NCBI RefSeq assembly: GCF_000178855.1
Contig: NZ_ADVG01000002.1
Span: forward strand, 248,001-312,000
Reading direction: 5' to 3'
Source of the DNA: Ktedonobacter racemifer DSM 44963
GTDB lineage: Bacteria; Chloroflexota; Ktedonobacteria; Ktedonobacterales; Ktedonobacteraceae
Length of the DNA: 64,000 nucleotides
A model generated the notes under the pieces. The model searched no databases and had not been told where the DNA came from. It saw nothing but the letters and a program-made list of their open reading frames with translations. Within the stretch, counting starts at the first letter, position 1. The number at the start of each line of letters is the position of its first letter. Below are positions 1-7,846 of the stretch, piece after piece. The translations under genes were made by a program, and so were the position numbers.

Positions 1-395
1 CAAATCTTAATTTGCTGCTTGCGCAGGCGCACGCCCATACTATTACGCGCCTCCAACCCACCGTGGCAGCGTCGCTGGCTATTGTCGACCAGTTTGGTGC
101 AGAGCGGCTCTTACTTGATGCCTTAAGACAAACTGGGTGTTCAATTACCCTGGAGCAGAGGCCCCGGGCCGAAGATGATACTGCGGTGGCCGCAGCCTCC
201 ATTATGGCGCGCGCCGCCTTTGTTCGTGAGCTGGCAAAGCTTTCACGAAGCGTAGGGATTGAGCTTCCCAAGGGCGCCTCCAATCCACAGATTGTTGCCA
301 TTGGACGAGAACTGGTTGCACAGCATGGGGCAGACATCCTACGCAAAGTAGCCAAGCTCCACTTCAAAACGACCGACATGATTGTTGTATCATAG
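1..395 (+). CDS. rnhC: Ribonuclease HIII, C-terminal part (5' end outside window)
   Basis: The reading frame is open to the left edge, so this is the 3' part of a longer gene. The visible residues carry the type 2 RNase H signature AEDDTAVAAASIMARAAF, with the acidic residue and the conserved Ala-Ser-Ile helix, preceded by a LLAQAHAHTI helix that resembles LAWGHAKAI of RNase HIII. These enzymes cut the RNA strand of RNA-DNA hybrids in the cytoplasm. RNase HII is the alternative; the helix and spacing favour HIII. The N-terminal TBP-like domain that would settle it is outside the window. Confidence 0.82.
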   Translation, partial: NLNLLLAQAHAHTITRLQPTVAASLAIVDQFGAERLLLDALRQTGCSITLEQRPRAEDDTAVAAASIMARAAFVRELAKLSRSVGIELPKGASNPQIVAIGRELVAQHGADILRKVAKLHFKTTDMIVVS

Positions 396-499
396 AACAA
401 TATTCCTGATTGTATTCATACCCTAAATGTTATTGCTTCATTTGGCATCATAGAGAAAATATAGAGACCCTGCTTGGAGAAAGGATTTGAGAAGCCAAT

Positions 500-1483
500 A
501 TGGTGTTTTGTGGTCAATGTGGCTTGCTTATACCACCCGGCTCGACGAAGTGCCCCCGCTGTGGCGCCCCGGTCGATGAGAACCCGGTAGGCCAGCAAGC
601 GCCTACTACCAATGACATAAATAACGAGACGCAGGTCTCGATGCAGGCGATACCACAGCATCAGCCAGGCCAGCCGGGTGATGCCTATTCCGCACGCACG
701 CAACAGGATCAGAGAGGCTATGAAACCTATAGCAACAACAACGCGCCCACGAGTGCCGTGCCGTCCTCTACACGGCCAACACCCGCTTATCCCGCGCCCC
801 CTCCTCATACCTCTAATCCCTACAATCCAGTATCTCCATCCCCATATCCCTATAGGCAGCAACAAGAGGGCTACACTCCTCCTCAGCCCACTCCATACTA
901 TCAGCCCCAGCCTCCCAGGCGCGGCAATGGGCTACTCATCACCCTCATCACCCTCGCCGTTCTGCTTGTCCTTGTGACTGGGGGCATCTTACTCGCTGGC
1001 CCGGGCAGACTCTTCCCAAACACGGCCAATAATGCCACAGCGACGACTGCCCCTCAGGCCACTCCGACAACCGCCAACCAACCCACAGACACGGCGACGG
1101 CCCAACCAACTGACACACCGGAGGCCACGGCAACTCCAAACCAGACCACACCGACGCCAACAGTGACCTCAGCCCAGGCCGAGAGCGTAGTTTACAATTA
1201 CTACAACTACATCAATGCCAAACAATATCAACAAGCCTATGATCTCTGGACCCACATCAATCAAACCTATGATGACTTTAAAAATGGCTTTGCTACGACT
1301 GACAAAGACACCATCCAAACGATCCGTAGCAGCGATGATCCCCAGGGGCAAAAGGTTTCCCTCACCTTGCAAGCCCTCTCCACGGATGGACAGACCACCA
1401 TGTATAGTGGCTACTATATCGTCAGCCAGCAGGCAGACGGATCGCTCAAATTCGTAGATGGACAGATGAACAAAGCCTCCTGA
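500..1483 (+). CDS. Zinc-ribbon, disordered-linker, single-pass membrane protein
   Basis: This 327-residue protein opens with a zinc ribbon (MVFCGQCG then CPRCG, two CxxC knuckles, residues 4-23). A long Pro/Gln/Tyr-rich linker follows to about residue 140. A hydrophobic helix at about 146-166 should cross the membrane, then comes a Thr/Pro/Ala-rich stalk (about 175-225). The last 100 residues look like a small folded domain of the NTF2-like or DUF4878 sort, starting near VVYNYYNYINAKQYQQAYDLW. The predicted topology is ribbon in the cytosol and folded domain outside. The gene at 2369 begins almost identically. Function is unknown. Confidence 0.8.
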   Translation: MVFCGQCGLLIPPGSTKCPRCGAPVDENPVGQQAPTTNDINNETQVSMQAIPQHQPGQPGDAYSARTQQDQRGYETYSNNNAPTSAVPSSTRPTPAYPAPPPHTSNPYNPVSPSPYPYRQQQEGYTPPQPTPYYQPQPPRRGNGLLITLITLAVLLVLVTGGILLAGPGRLFPNTANNATATTAPQATPTTANQPTDTATAQPTDTPEATATPNQTTPTPTVTSAQAESVVYNYYNYINAKQYQQAYDLWTHINQTYDDFKNGFATTDKDTIQTIRSSDDPQGQKVSLTLQALSTDGQTTMYSGYYIVSQQADGSLKFVDGQMNKAS

Positions 1484-1575
1484 TAGCCCAATTTCACCTG
1501 GAAGGAGAGTACCCTGATCGTCCCAAGTGCTCTCCTTAATAAATATCTCAAGCGTTTTTGTCCTAGGAAGGTAAA

Positions 1576-2160
1576 ATGGTGCAAGACGTTCTCCATATAC
1601 ACCATAAGCTCTCGCCGGGCGAAGAGATTATCCACATTCGGCCAGTTCAGGCCAGCGATGCCGAGGCATATCTGGCCCTCATGCGGCAACTCGATCAAGA
1701 GACGACATTTATGCTCCTTGAACCAGACGAGCGCAAAGGAGACCTTGAAGAGCTACGTACGCGCTTTGCGCGCCAGCAGGAAGACATGACATCAGGTATC
1801 CTCTTTGTGGCAGAACATGGCGAGCGTCTGATCGGTTGCCTGGGAGCAGAGAGGGGCAGGGTACGACGCACCGCCCATAGCGCCCATATCTTCATTGGTG
1901 TCCTGCAAGCCTATGGCGGCAAGGGTATCGGCACGCAACTCTTTCTGGCCGTGGAAAACTGGGCGCGCTCCCTGCACCTCCATCGCCTCGCACTCGATGT
2001 ACATACCCATAATAAGGCAGGCATCTCGCTCTATAGCAGGCGTGGCTTCGTCATCGAGGGGACGCTCAAAGATGCCTATGATGTACGTGGACAATTTGTT
2101 GATGCCTATGCGATGGCAAAGCTCTTCCATGAAGCAGAGGGGCAAAACTGGAACAAATGA
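1576..2160 (+). CDS. GNAT-family N-acetyltransferase
   Basis: This 194-residue protein has the GNAT fold order: an N-terminal IRPVQASDAEAYLALMRQLD strand-helix, central strands around LFVAEHGERLIGCLGAE, and the acetyl-CoA pyrophosphate loop GGKGIGTQLF at about residues 114-123. It ends with the common LHRLALDVHTHNKAGISLY and RRGFVIEGTLKDAY segments. That ending resembles RimJ/RimL-like or phosphinothricin-type enzymes acting on small molecules or protein N termini. The substrate cannot be read from sequence. The ATG at 1576 follows an AGGAAGG ribosome-binding site. It lies between the two zinc-ribbon genes on the same strand. Confidence 0.88.
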   Translation: MVQDVLHIHHKLSPGEEIIHIRPVQASDAEAYLALMRQLDQETTFMLLEPDERKGDLEELRTRFARQQEDMTSGILFVAEHGERLIGCLGAERGRVRRTAHSAHIFIGVLQAYGGKGIGTQLFLAVENWARSLHLHRLALDVHTHNKAGISLYSRRGFVIEGTLKDAYDVRGQFVDAYAMAKLFHEAEGQNWNK

Positions 2161-2368
2161 GCTGCCTGAAACGTTGTTATATGCAAAGCGATTAAACAAT
2201 ATCGATAAAGACCTTGCCCGAAAGTCCTTCTTCTGTGGCATTTGAGATGTCATTCTCGTTTGGAATATGAGATTGTGCCCGTTCCCAATGGGCCGACCAT
2301 GGGGTATACTATCACACGAACAGCCTCGCGTCTCGGCGATGTTTGAGCGGGGTCTGAAAGGAGTTTTC

Positions 2369-3067
2369 ATGGTTTTCTGTGGTCAATGCGGTCAGCAAAT
2401 GGCCCCCGGTATCACCCGTTGCCCACGGTGTGGTGCAGCTGTTGAAAACGGCCAATCCGGCCAGAATTATGATGTCACAGGATCGAATGACCAGACGGTT
2501 GAGTCCCAGTCGTTCTTTGCGCCTCAACCACAACAGGCAGCTCGTCCCTATTCTGGTGGCTCGACGGCTAACTTTGGCGGTCACCCCTCGCAGGGTGGAC
2601 CCCAACCGATCATGCTGCGCGGAGCAGACCAGAACTACGGCACACAAAATGCCTATGACGCGACCAGCATGATGGACGCGCATACGAATATGGGAGGCAA
2701 TCCAGCTACCATGCAGCCTCAGGGCAACACCTATGCGCAGGGAGGAGGCTATCCCACCTCTCAGCCAGGTCTCTCCGGCATGCAGCAGCCTATGGGCAGA
2801 GGCTACCCGGCTTCACAGTCTTCGTTCGCGAACGCGCCCCAGAGCGGTGGTCAGTATTCATATCCAGGCTTTGCACAACCGCAGGGGAGCTTTACCCCCC
2901 AGGGGAACATGGCCTACCAGCAAGGGCAATCCGCCGAGAATTCTGCCACGACGAGTGTGACCTCACGTGGCCGCACGACAGCTCTGGTCACCATTCTGGT
3001 GGGCATGCTCTTTATTCTTGTCGCGATGGTCCTCTTTATTATGCAATTTAATCATATGCTTGGTTAG
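2369..3067 (+). CDS. Zinc-ribbon protein with Gln/Gly/Pro-rich linker and C-terminal membrane anchor
   Basis: I place the start at the ATG at 2369, which has a GAAAGGAG site just upstream and matches the N terminus of the paralogue at 500. The 232-residue product has a two-knuckle zinc ribbon (CGQCG, CPRCG), about 170 residues of low-complexity Gln/Gly/Ser/Pro/Tyr sequence, and a hydrophobic helix at its extreme C terminus (about 209-229). It therefore looks tail-anchored, unlike its neighbour, which adds an outer domain. It probably belongs to the widespread cytoplasmic-ribbon membrane proteins of Ktedonobacteria. Function is unknown. Confidence 0.78.
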   Translation: MVFCGQCGQQMAPGITRCPRCGAAVENGQSGQNYDVTGSNDQTVESQSFFAPQPQQAARPYSGGSTANFGGHPSQGGPQPIMLRGADQNYGTQNAYDATSMMDAHTNMGGNPATMQPQGNTYAQGGGYPTSQPGLSGMQQPMGRGYPASQSSFANAPQSGGQYSYPGFAQPQGSFTPQGNMAYQQGQSAENSATTSVTSRGRTTALVTILVGMLFILVAMVLFIMQFNHMLG

Positions 3068-3146
3068 AGGCCCGGTATCATATTTAGGCTCATCATTCTT
3101 GCTTTTGTGAAGCGTACATCTCCACGATAAGCGCTTCACAGGAGTC

Positions 3147-3200
3147 AGGAGGGGTGTCGTGCTCATTGCATAATGAGCACGACACCCCTCCTAGTTTTCT
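3147..3200 (+). terminator. Perfect 21-bp stem-loop after the zinc-ribbon gene
   Basis: The arms at 3147-3167 and 3172-3192 are exactly complementary (21 bp, 4-nt loop) and are followed by a short T-rich stretch (AGTTTTCT). The position, 80 bp after the stop codon at 3067, fits an intrinsic terminator. Confidence 0.8.
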
Positions 3201-3319
3201 ATGAGTTGCTAGAGAGCAGCATCTACTCGTTTCCCTGGCTATAATGATATATTTCGCTTGTCACCCTCTTTAGACTAGAAAGTGGAGGTATTGATGGAAA
3301 GAGGAGGGGAAGAGCCAGG

Positions 3320-4489
3320 TTGCACAACGCACAGACACTCCCTACCAGGGAAACACGCCTCCCACACACAACCTACCATCCACGTCCGCGTACCATGGTC
3401 ATTGCGTTTATCGCCCTCTGTATCCTGGTCAGCTACCTGTTTCTCCGCTCCGTTCAGTCCTTCGCTTTCCCACCCTTAATCTGCGCGAACCTTCTGCGCC
3501 AGGCAGACTACCAACAGATCCTTGCAACGACTACTGAACAACAACTACCACCAGTGACGCAGATCACCAGTGACCTCATACCTGGGCAGCTAAGCACCTT
3601 TGTTCAGGTAAGTCATCCCGATGATCCACGGCACCTGCTCGACGCCTATGTCTACACCTGCTCTCAACAAGGCCAGACCTCCCAGTCAACCCTTCTACCA
3701 GTCTTCCAACTTCACGACCTGATTCAGGGCACAGCCAGCATTACTCAGGCCCATTCGCTCAGCATCGGTCAGCTCGATACCACCCTTCCCACAGATACCA
3801 ACCTCTTGATGCAACCAGGCCAGCAAACGATGTACCGCGAATATCGCTGGCAGAATGGCGCCTTCATACAGGTTCCATTCCCCGCGCTCTTCCCGGTCTT
3901 AAGCCGCGCTGAGGCGCAACAGTTACAGGCACAAGCCAACGCCGGAACAATCCTGCCCTGGTCCGACCCTCTCAAAACGGCGGCCTCTCTAGCACAAAAT
4001 CTGCTGCACTGGTCCGCAGATAGCACACATATACACCTGATCCACCAATCAGCAGGCGAGGCCGAGTTGACGCTCACTGAGGAGAAACCGTCCTGTGAGC
4101 TTGATGTGACCCTGCAACGCCTAATACAAACGGACGAGCATGGGCTCTGGTTTGTCACCTCCGCCTTCTCGCCAGGCCTGACACTGCCACACAACAACCT
4201 GGATATGGCAACGAGCTCACCCCTCACCCTCAGTGGCACCCTTGATCAAGCAGGCACTCCCGCGCGCCAGTCCACTCCCACGGCCCTCCTCTTTGATCAT
4301 ACCCTGACCCACCTGGCGGTGCTCAACACCGAAGCCATCACCATCCAACCCAATGGAGGCTTTACCGGCACCCTGCATTTTACGAATGATCTGCCTGGTC
4401 AGCCCTCACTCCTGCTCCTCGCCTTCACCACATCCCGCTCAGGTCAGCAGACCACCCGGCTCCTGCTCACCAACGTCCTGCTCAGTTAA
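3320..4489 (+). CDS. Hypothetical membrane-anchored secreted protein
   Basis: The 389-residue product has one hydrophobic segment near the N terminus (MVIAFIALCILVSYLFL, about residues 26-45), then a long Thr/Gln/Leu-rich extracytoplasmic region without a family I recognise. The TTG at 3320 lies about 10 nt after GAGGAGGGG, a strong ribosome-binding site; the ATG at 3395 would start just before the membrane helix. Two Cys residues follow the helix. The C-terminal 90 residues read like a beta-sandwich. It stands alone between a terminator and prfB. Confidence 0.72.
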   Translation: MHNAQTLPTRETRLPHTTYHPRPRTMVIAFIALCILVSYLFLRSVQSFAFPPLICANLLRQADYQQILATTTEQQLPPVTQITSDLIPGQLSTFVQVSHPDDPRHLLDAYVYTCSQQGQTSQSTLLPVFQLHDLIQGTASITQAHSLSIGQLDTTLPTDTNLLMQPGQQTMYREYRWQNGAFIQVPFPALFPVLSRAEAQQLQAQANAGTILPWSDPLKTAASLAQNLLHWSADSTHIHLIHQSAGEAELTLTEEKPSCELDVTLQRLIQTDEHGLWFVTSAFSPGLTLPHNNLDMATSSPLTLSGTLDQAGTPARQSTPTALLFDHTLTHLAVLNTEAITIQPNGGFTGTLHFTNDLPGQPSLLLLAFTTSRSGQQTTRLLLTNVLLS

Positions 4490-4544
4490 GATATGACAAA
4501 GGTGCCTCTACACCAGTGCCTCATGATATGCTACAATACTGACC

Positions 4545-5673
4545 ATGAGTGAAATGACCCAACAAATCGAACGCTTACAAAGACGCGTCGAGAAAACTAT
4601 GGTGCGTCTTTGACCTGGCTACCAAAGCAGTCCAGGTAACACAACTTGAAGAAGAGAGCATGCAGCCAGACTTCTGGTCTGATAACCGCAAAGCACAGGC
4701 CCATATGCAACAACTCAATGCCCTGCGCGAAGAGGTTACGACCTGGGAGCAGCTCGCCACACAGCTTAAAGACCTGCAAGAACTTGCCCTAATGCTGGAA
4801 GAGGAGCCAGATGATGATATGCAGGCCGAAGTGGCGCAGTCCATTCACCCAATTGAGGAACAGATCGAGAAGTTAGAGTTTGCCTTAATGCTCAGTGGCG
4901 AACACGACGAGAAAAACGCCATCCTCAGTATCCACGCCGGTAGCGGCGGCGTCGATGCCCAGGATTGGGCTGAGATGCTTCTGCGTATGTACCTGCGCTG
5001 GGCGGACCAACATCGCTTCCGCACCCAGATCTATGACTATAGTGAAGGTGAAGAAGCCGGAATCAAGAGCGCGACCGTTGAGATCGAGGGGCGCTTTGCC
5101 TATGGGTATCTGCGGTCGGAAGCAGGTACACATCGCCTCATTCGTCTATCGCCCTTTGACGCAGCGCACCGTCGCCAGACCTCGTTTGCGAAGGTTGAGC
5201 TCATGCCCGATATCGAAAACACGATCGAGATTTCGATTCGACCCGAAGATATCGAGGTAGATACCTACCGCTCAACGGGCGCGGGTGGGCAGCACGTCAA
5301 CAAAACTGACTCCGCCGTGCGGATGCGCCACGTTCCGAGCGGTATTGTCGTGACCTGTCAGAACGAGCGCTCACAGCTTCAGAACCGGGAAGTCGCGCTC
5401 AAGATCCTCAAGGCCCGCCTGTTTGAGCTGGAGCAGAAGAAGCACGACGAGGAGGCGGCCCGCTTAAAAGGCGAGCATGTCCAGGCCGACTTCGGAACGC
5501 AGATTCGCTCGGTGATTGTACATCCCTATAACATTGCCAAGGATCATCGCACCAACCACGAGACCAGTGACACCACCGCGTACCTGGCTGGCAATGTTGA
5601 CCCCTTCATTCACGCCTACTTACAGGAGCAGGCATCTGGCGTTGCAAGTCCCGCCGCGGTCGCGGAAGACTAG
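4545..5673 (+). CDS. prfB: Peptide chain release factor 2, with programmed +1 frameshift
   Basis: Release factor 2 reads UGA and UAA stop codons and triggers peptide release on the ribosome. The gene starts at the ATG at 4545, runs 22 codons to an in-frame TGA at 4611, then continues in the +1 frame (GAC at 4612) to give about 375 residues. The main frame contains the stop-recognition tripeptide SPF (IRLSPFDAAHRR) and the catalytic GGQ loop (STGAGGQHVNKTDSAVR). The stop followed by C at CTT-TGA-C is the classic autoregulatory site: scarce RF2 favours slippage. Both frames are needed, so this is not a pseudogene. Confidence 0.95.
4596..4614 (+). promoter_or_regulatory. prfB: prfB programmed frameshift site
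   Basis: CTT TGA C at 4608-4614 is the usual slippery codon plus poorly terminating stop context. The upstream stimulator is weak here: ATGGTG stands where E. coli has AGGGGG, at the same 3-nt distance from CTT. The stop is codon 23. Confidence 0.9.
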
Positions 5674-5724
5674 CTCAAAATGTGGAAGCAGTAGCACACA
5701 GTTTTTTGACCAGACACAAAGAGG

Positions 5725-5760
5725 CCCGGACGTTTCTCCCGTCCGGGTCATCTCTTATTC
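5725..5760. terminator. Bidirectional terminator between prfB and the sigma factor
   Basis: CCCGGACG (5725-5732) pairs with CGTCCGGG (5740-5747) around a 7-nt loop. An outer AGAG/CTCT pairing and T-rich flank (TCATCTCTTATTC) follow. It lies between the convergent 3' ends of prfB and the sigma gene, so it can serve both. Confidence 0.75.
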
Positions 5761-5766
5761 TCCTTG

Positions 5767-6792
5767 CTATACACGCGCCAGGTCGCGCAGACCCTCATAG
5801 CGCTCCGGGTAGCGCAGCTTGCGCAGAGCCTTCACCTCGATCTGGCGAATACGCTCACGCGTCAGGTGGAAGAGTACGCTGACCTCGTCGAGCGAGAGGG
5901 AATGTCCGTCTTTTAGCCCATAGCGCATCTCAATGATCGTACGCTCGCGAGGATTGAGGACGGTCATGGCTTGCTCGATATGCTCACGCTGCAACTGCTG
6001 CGAGACCACATCAATCGTGGGCGCCATGCTAGTATCTTCGAGCATATCTGAGAGATGGTACTCCTCATCATCGGCCATCGGCGCATCCAGCGAGATGGGC
6101 TGCTCCGAGACATTGAGTAGTTCGACGACGCGCTCACGCGGCAGGCCTAGTTCAGCCGCTACCTGCTCCGGTAATGGCTCAACACCTTGCTCCTGATACA
6201 AGCGACGTGTAATACGCTTGATCTTGTAAATAAGTTCTACGACGTGGACAGGAATATGAATGCTGCGAGAATGCTCAGCGATGGCCCGGCTTATAGCCTG
6301 GCGAATCCACCAGGTGGCATAGGTGCTAAAGCGGAAGCCACGCTTGTAATCAAACTTCTGTGTCGCGCGCATCAACCCGATATTGCCCTCCTGAATCAGG
6401 TCGAGTAGCGGTAACCCCTGATTGGAATAGCGCTTCGCGATACTGACGACCAGGCGCAAGTTAGCCTCAATCAAGCGCTGCCGGGCATACTGATCGCCCC
6501 GCGCCACACGTTCTGCCAGTTGCAGCTCCTGCTCGGCGGTGAGCAGTGGATACATACCAATCTCTTTCAGGTACTGCTTTACGGAGTCATCGACCGCCCC
6601 ACGCTGATCCTCTTCCCCATCTACCTCCTCCTCGCAGGCATAGATGAAATCCTTTTCACTTTCTATCTCCACGCCATCGTCCATCAGGTCTTTGGTGTGT
6701 TTTCTCTTGCTCAACGTGACTGTCACTTCGGTATCCACACTCTGGGATGCTCTTTTTCCTCTTGCTCCCACGACATCTACTCCTTTTTCCAT
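5767..6792 (-). CDS. RNA polymerase sigma factor, sigma-70 family, primary type
   Basis: The 341-residue protein has region 1.2 ([21 protein letters not shown]), region 2 with the core-binding and -10 helix ([20 protein letters not shown], then [17 protein letters not shown]), region 3 and region 4 ([18 protein letters not shown]). It lacks the long region 1.1, which is common for SigA-type factors in this phylum. I chose the ATG at 6792, preceded by GAAGGT; a TTG at 6828 with AGAGGT is an alternative. It directs core polymerase to TTGACA/TATAAT promoters like those seen in this window. It could be an alternative RpoD-like paralogue. Confidence 0.92.
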   Translation of the reverse strand: MEKGVDVVGARGKRASQSVDTEVTVTLSKRKHTKDLMDDGVEIESEKDFIYACEEEVDGEEDQRGAVDDSVKQYLKEIGMYPLLTAEQELQLAERVARGDQYARQRLIEANLRLVVSIAKRYSNQGLPLLDLIQEGNIGLMRATQKFDYKRGFRFSTYATWWIRQAISRAIAEHSRSIHIPVHVVELIYKIKRITRRLYQEQGVEPLPEQVAAELGLPRERVVELLNVSEQPISLDAPMADDEEYHLSDMLEDTSMAPTIDVVSQQLQREHIEQAMTVLNPRERTIIEMRYGLKDGHSLSLDEVSVLFHLTRERIRQIEVKALRKLRYPERYEGLRDLARV

Positions 6793-6885
6793 ACTACCTT
6801 CACAGACAGACGCAAACGAGAAACTCAAAACGGACCTCTAGGTAATGCGATGCAGTCGGGTGCGCTTGCCAGTTCTCTGGCACTG

Positions 6886-7011
6886 TTATATGGCTCTGTC
6901 TAGAAACGCCATCTCTCCCGGCTGTGTTTTTTCTAACGTGTCGTCCGCGATATGCTCTCCCACTTTTCTATTAGTGCAAGAAACGTGCCAAACTCTAGTC
7001 CCCATTGACAT
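6886..7011 (-). CDS. Small 41-residue ORF upstream of the sigma factor
   Basis: An ATG at 7011 (minus strand) follows a strong AAAGGAG site at a 6-nt spacing, and the frame runs 41 codons to a TAA at 6886-6888, about 90 nt before the sigma-factor start. The peptide begins MSMGTRVWHVSCTNRKVGEH and is mostly polar. It matches no family I know. It could be a short protein co-transcribed with the sigma gene or a leader peptide that controls it. The good ribosome-binding site is the main evidence. Confidence 0.4.
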   Translation of the reverse strand: MSMGTRVWHVSCTNRKVGEHIADDTLEKTQPGEMAFLDRAI

Positions 7012-7279
7012 AGTTCACTCCTTTCACTCCTCGCAAGCTGGTAGAAAGCTGTAACAGTAATACTATCGGCAAGCGAACACACTTTTATAGGGAAAATTGA
7101 CCCCATATTTCAGTCTACATAAAATTTGGCATATCATACGTGCTCAAGCACGACATCCAGCACGCCTTCCTGGCTGCTCACTGCTATAGAGCAAAGTAGA
7201 CCTCTTCCATGAAGAGTTTTCCATGTTTGAGGATTTTTGCCCAACCCTTGCGCGCAGTAACATGAATAGATAGCCATGC

Positions 7280-7308
7280 TTGACTAGAGTTGTTTCACCT
7301 GTTATGCT
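7280..7308 (+). promoter_or_regulatory. Sigma-70-type promoter overlapping the island edge
   Basis: TTGACT (7280-7285), a 17-bp spacer, and TATGCT (7303-7308) with an extended -10 TG. It points rightward, yet no clear gene follows. The -10 half lies inside the 20-bp repeat that recurs at 21507. Confidence 0.6.
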
Positions 7309-7319
7309 GGAAGTAAGAA
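7300..7319 (+). repeat. 20-bp direct repeat, left copy (candidate att site)
   Basis: The sequence TGTTATGCTGGAAGTAAGAA is identical to 21507-21526. A 20-bp exact match between unrelated places in 64 kb is very unlikely by chance. Confidence 0.6.
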
Positions 7320-7389
7320 ACGCAATAATTCCCCCTCATCAATAGTCCCCCTACCCGCTTATCAAGCTCCTTTTTTGTGCTCTAAATTA

Positions 7390-7562
7390 CCCATATGTTA
7401 CACAATTTCATATGAAATACAATGTTATTTGCTGTCAAAACTGCTGTCATTTTTCTACATTGCTTATCACGTCTACATTGTCTCTGTAAGCGGGTTTATG
7501 AAATCTGCTTTGAGCACCAAAGTTCGTATTTGGGGGCTCAAATGGCTCAAACGCAGTTTTGA
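7390..7562 (+). repeat. Diverged repeat, copy 1 (partner at 15041-15203)
   Basis: This non-coding stretch begins CCCATATGTTACACAA, contains two TGCTGTCA motifs 12 bp apart (7430, 7442), and ends GGCTCAAACGCAGTTTTGA. The same landmarks occur in the same order at 15041-15203. It may be the end of an integrative element or an integrase 3' remnant. The flanking 6829-7735 region holds the small ORF above, a promoter, and otherwise nothing I can assign. Confidence 0.7.
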
Positions 7563-7735
7563 TGATGAAGCAAAGGACAACTGTTGTCAGGATCAGGCGG
7601 CATGACCTCCCGTAGGATAACCTCTGCTTCGTTGAACACAGCTTTTTGTGGTTCGTTTGTCCAGTTGCGCATGCTCTCCGGCCTCATCATCAAAAGTGCG
7701 GATGAGCCGCTAGGAAGAGAACAGTCATAGAGCAT

Positions 7736-7783
7736 AGCAGCAAAGCACCTGATAGGACATACTCTATCAGGTGCTTTGCTGCT
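7736..7783 (-). terminator. Perfect 20-bp stem-loop downstream of the WD40 gene
   Basis: Arms at 7736-7755 and 7764-7783 are exactly complementary with an 8-nt loop. It lies about 60 bp beyond the WD40 stop codon. No long U-tract follows, so termination efficiency is uncertain. Confidence 0.65.
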
Positions 7784-7846
7784 AGTTATCTAATATTAAC
7801 GTCTAGGTAAGGAAAGAGTATTCTCTTTCATGAGGTAGCCTGTATG

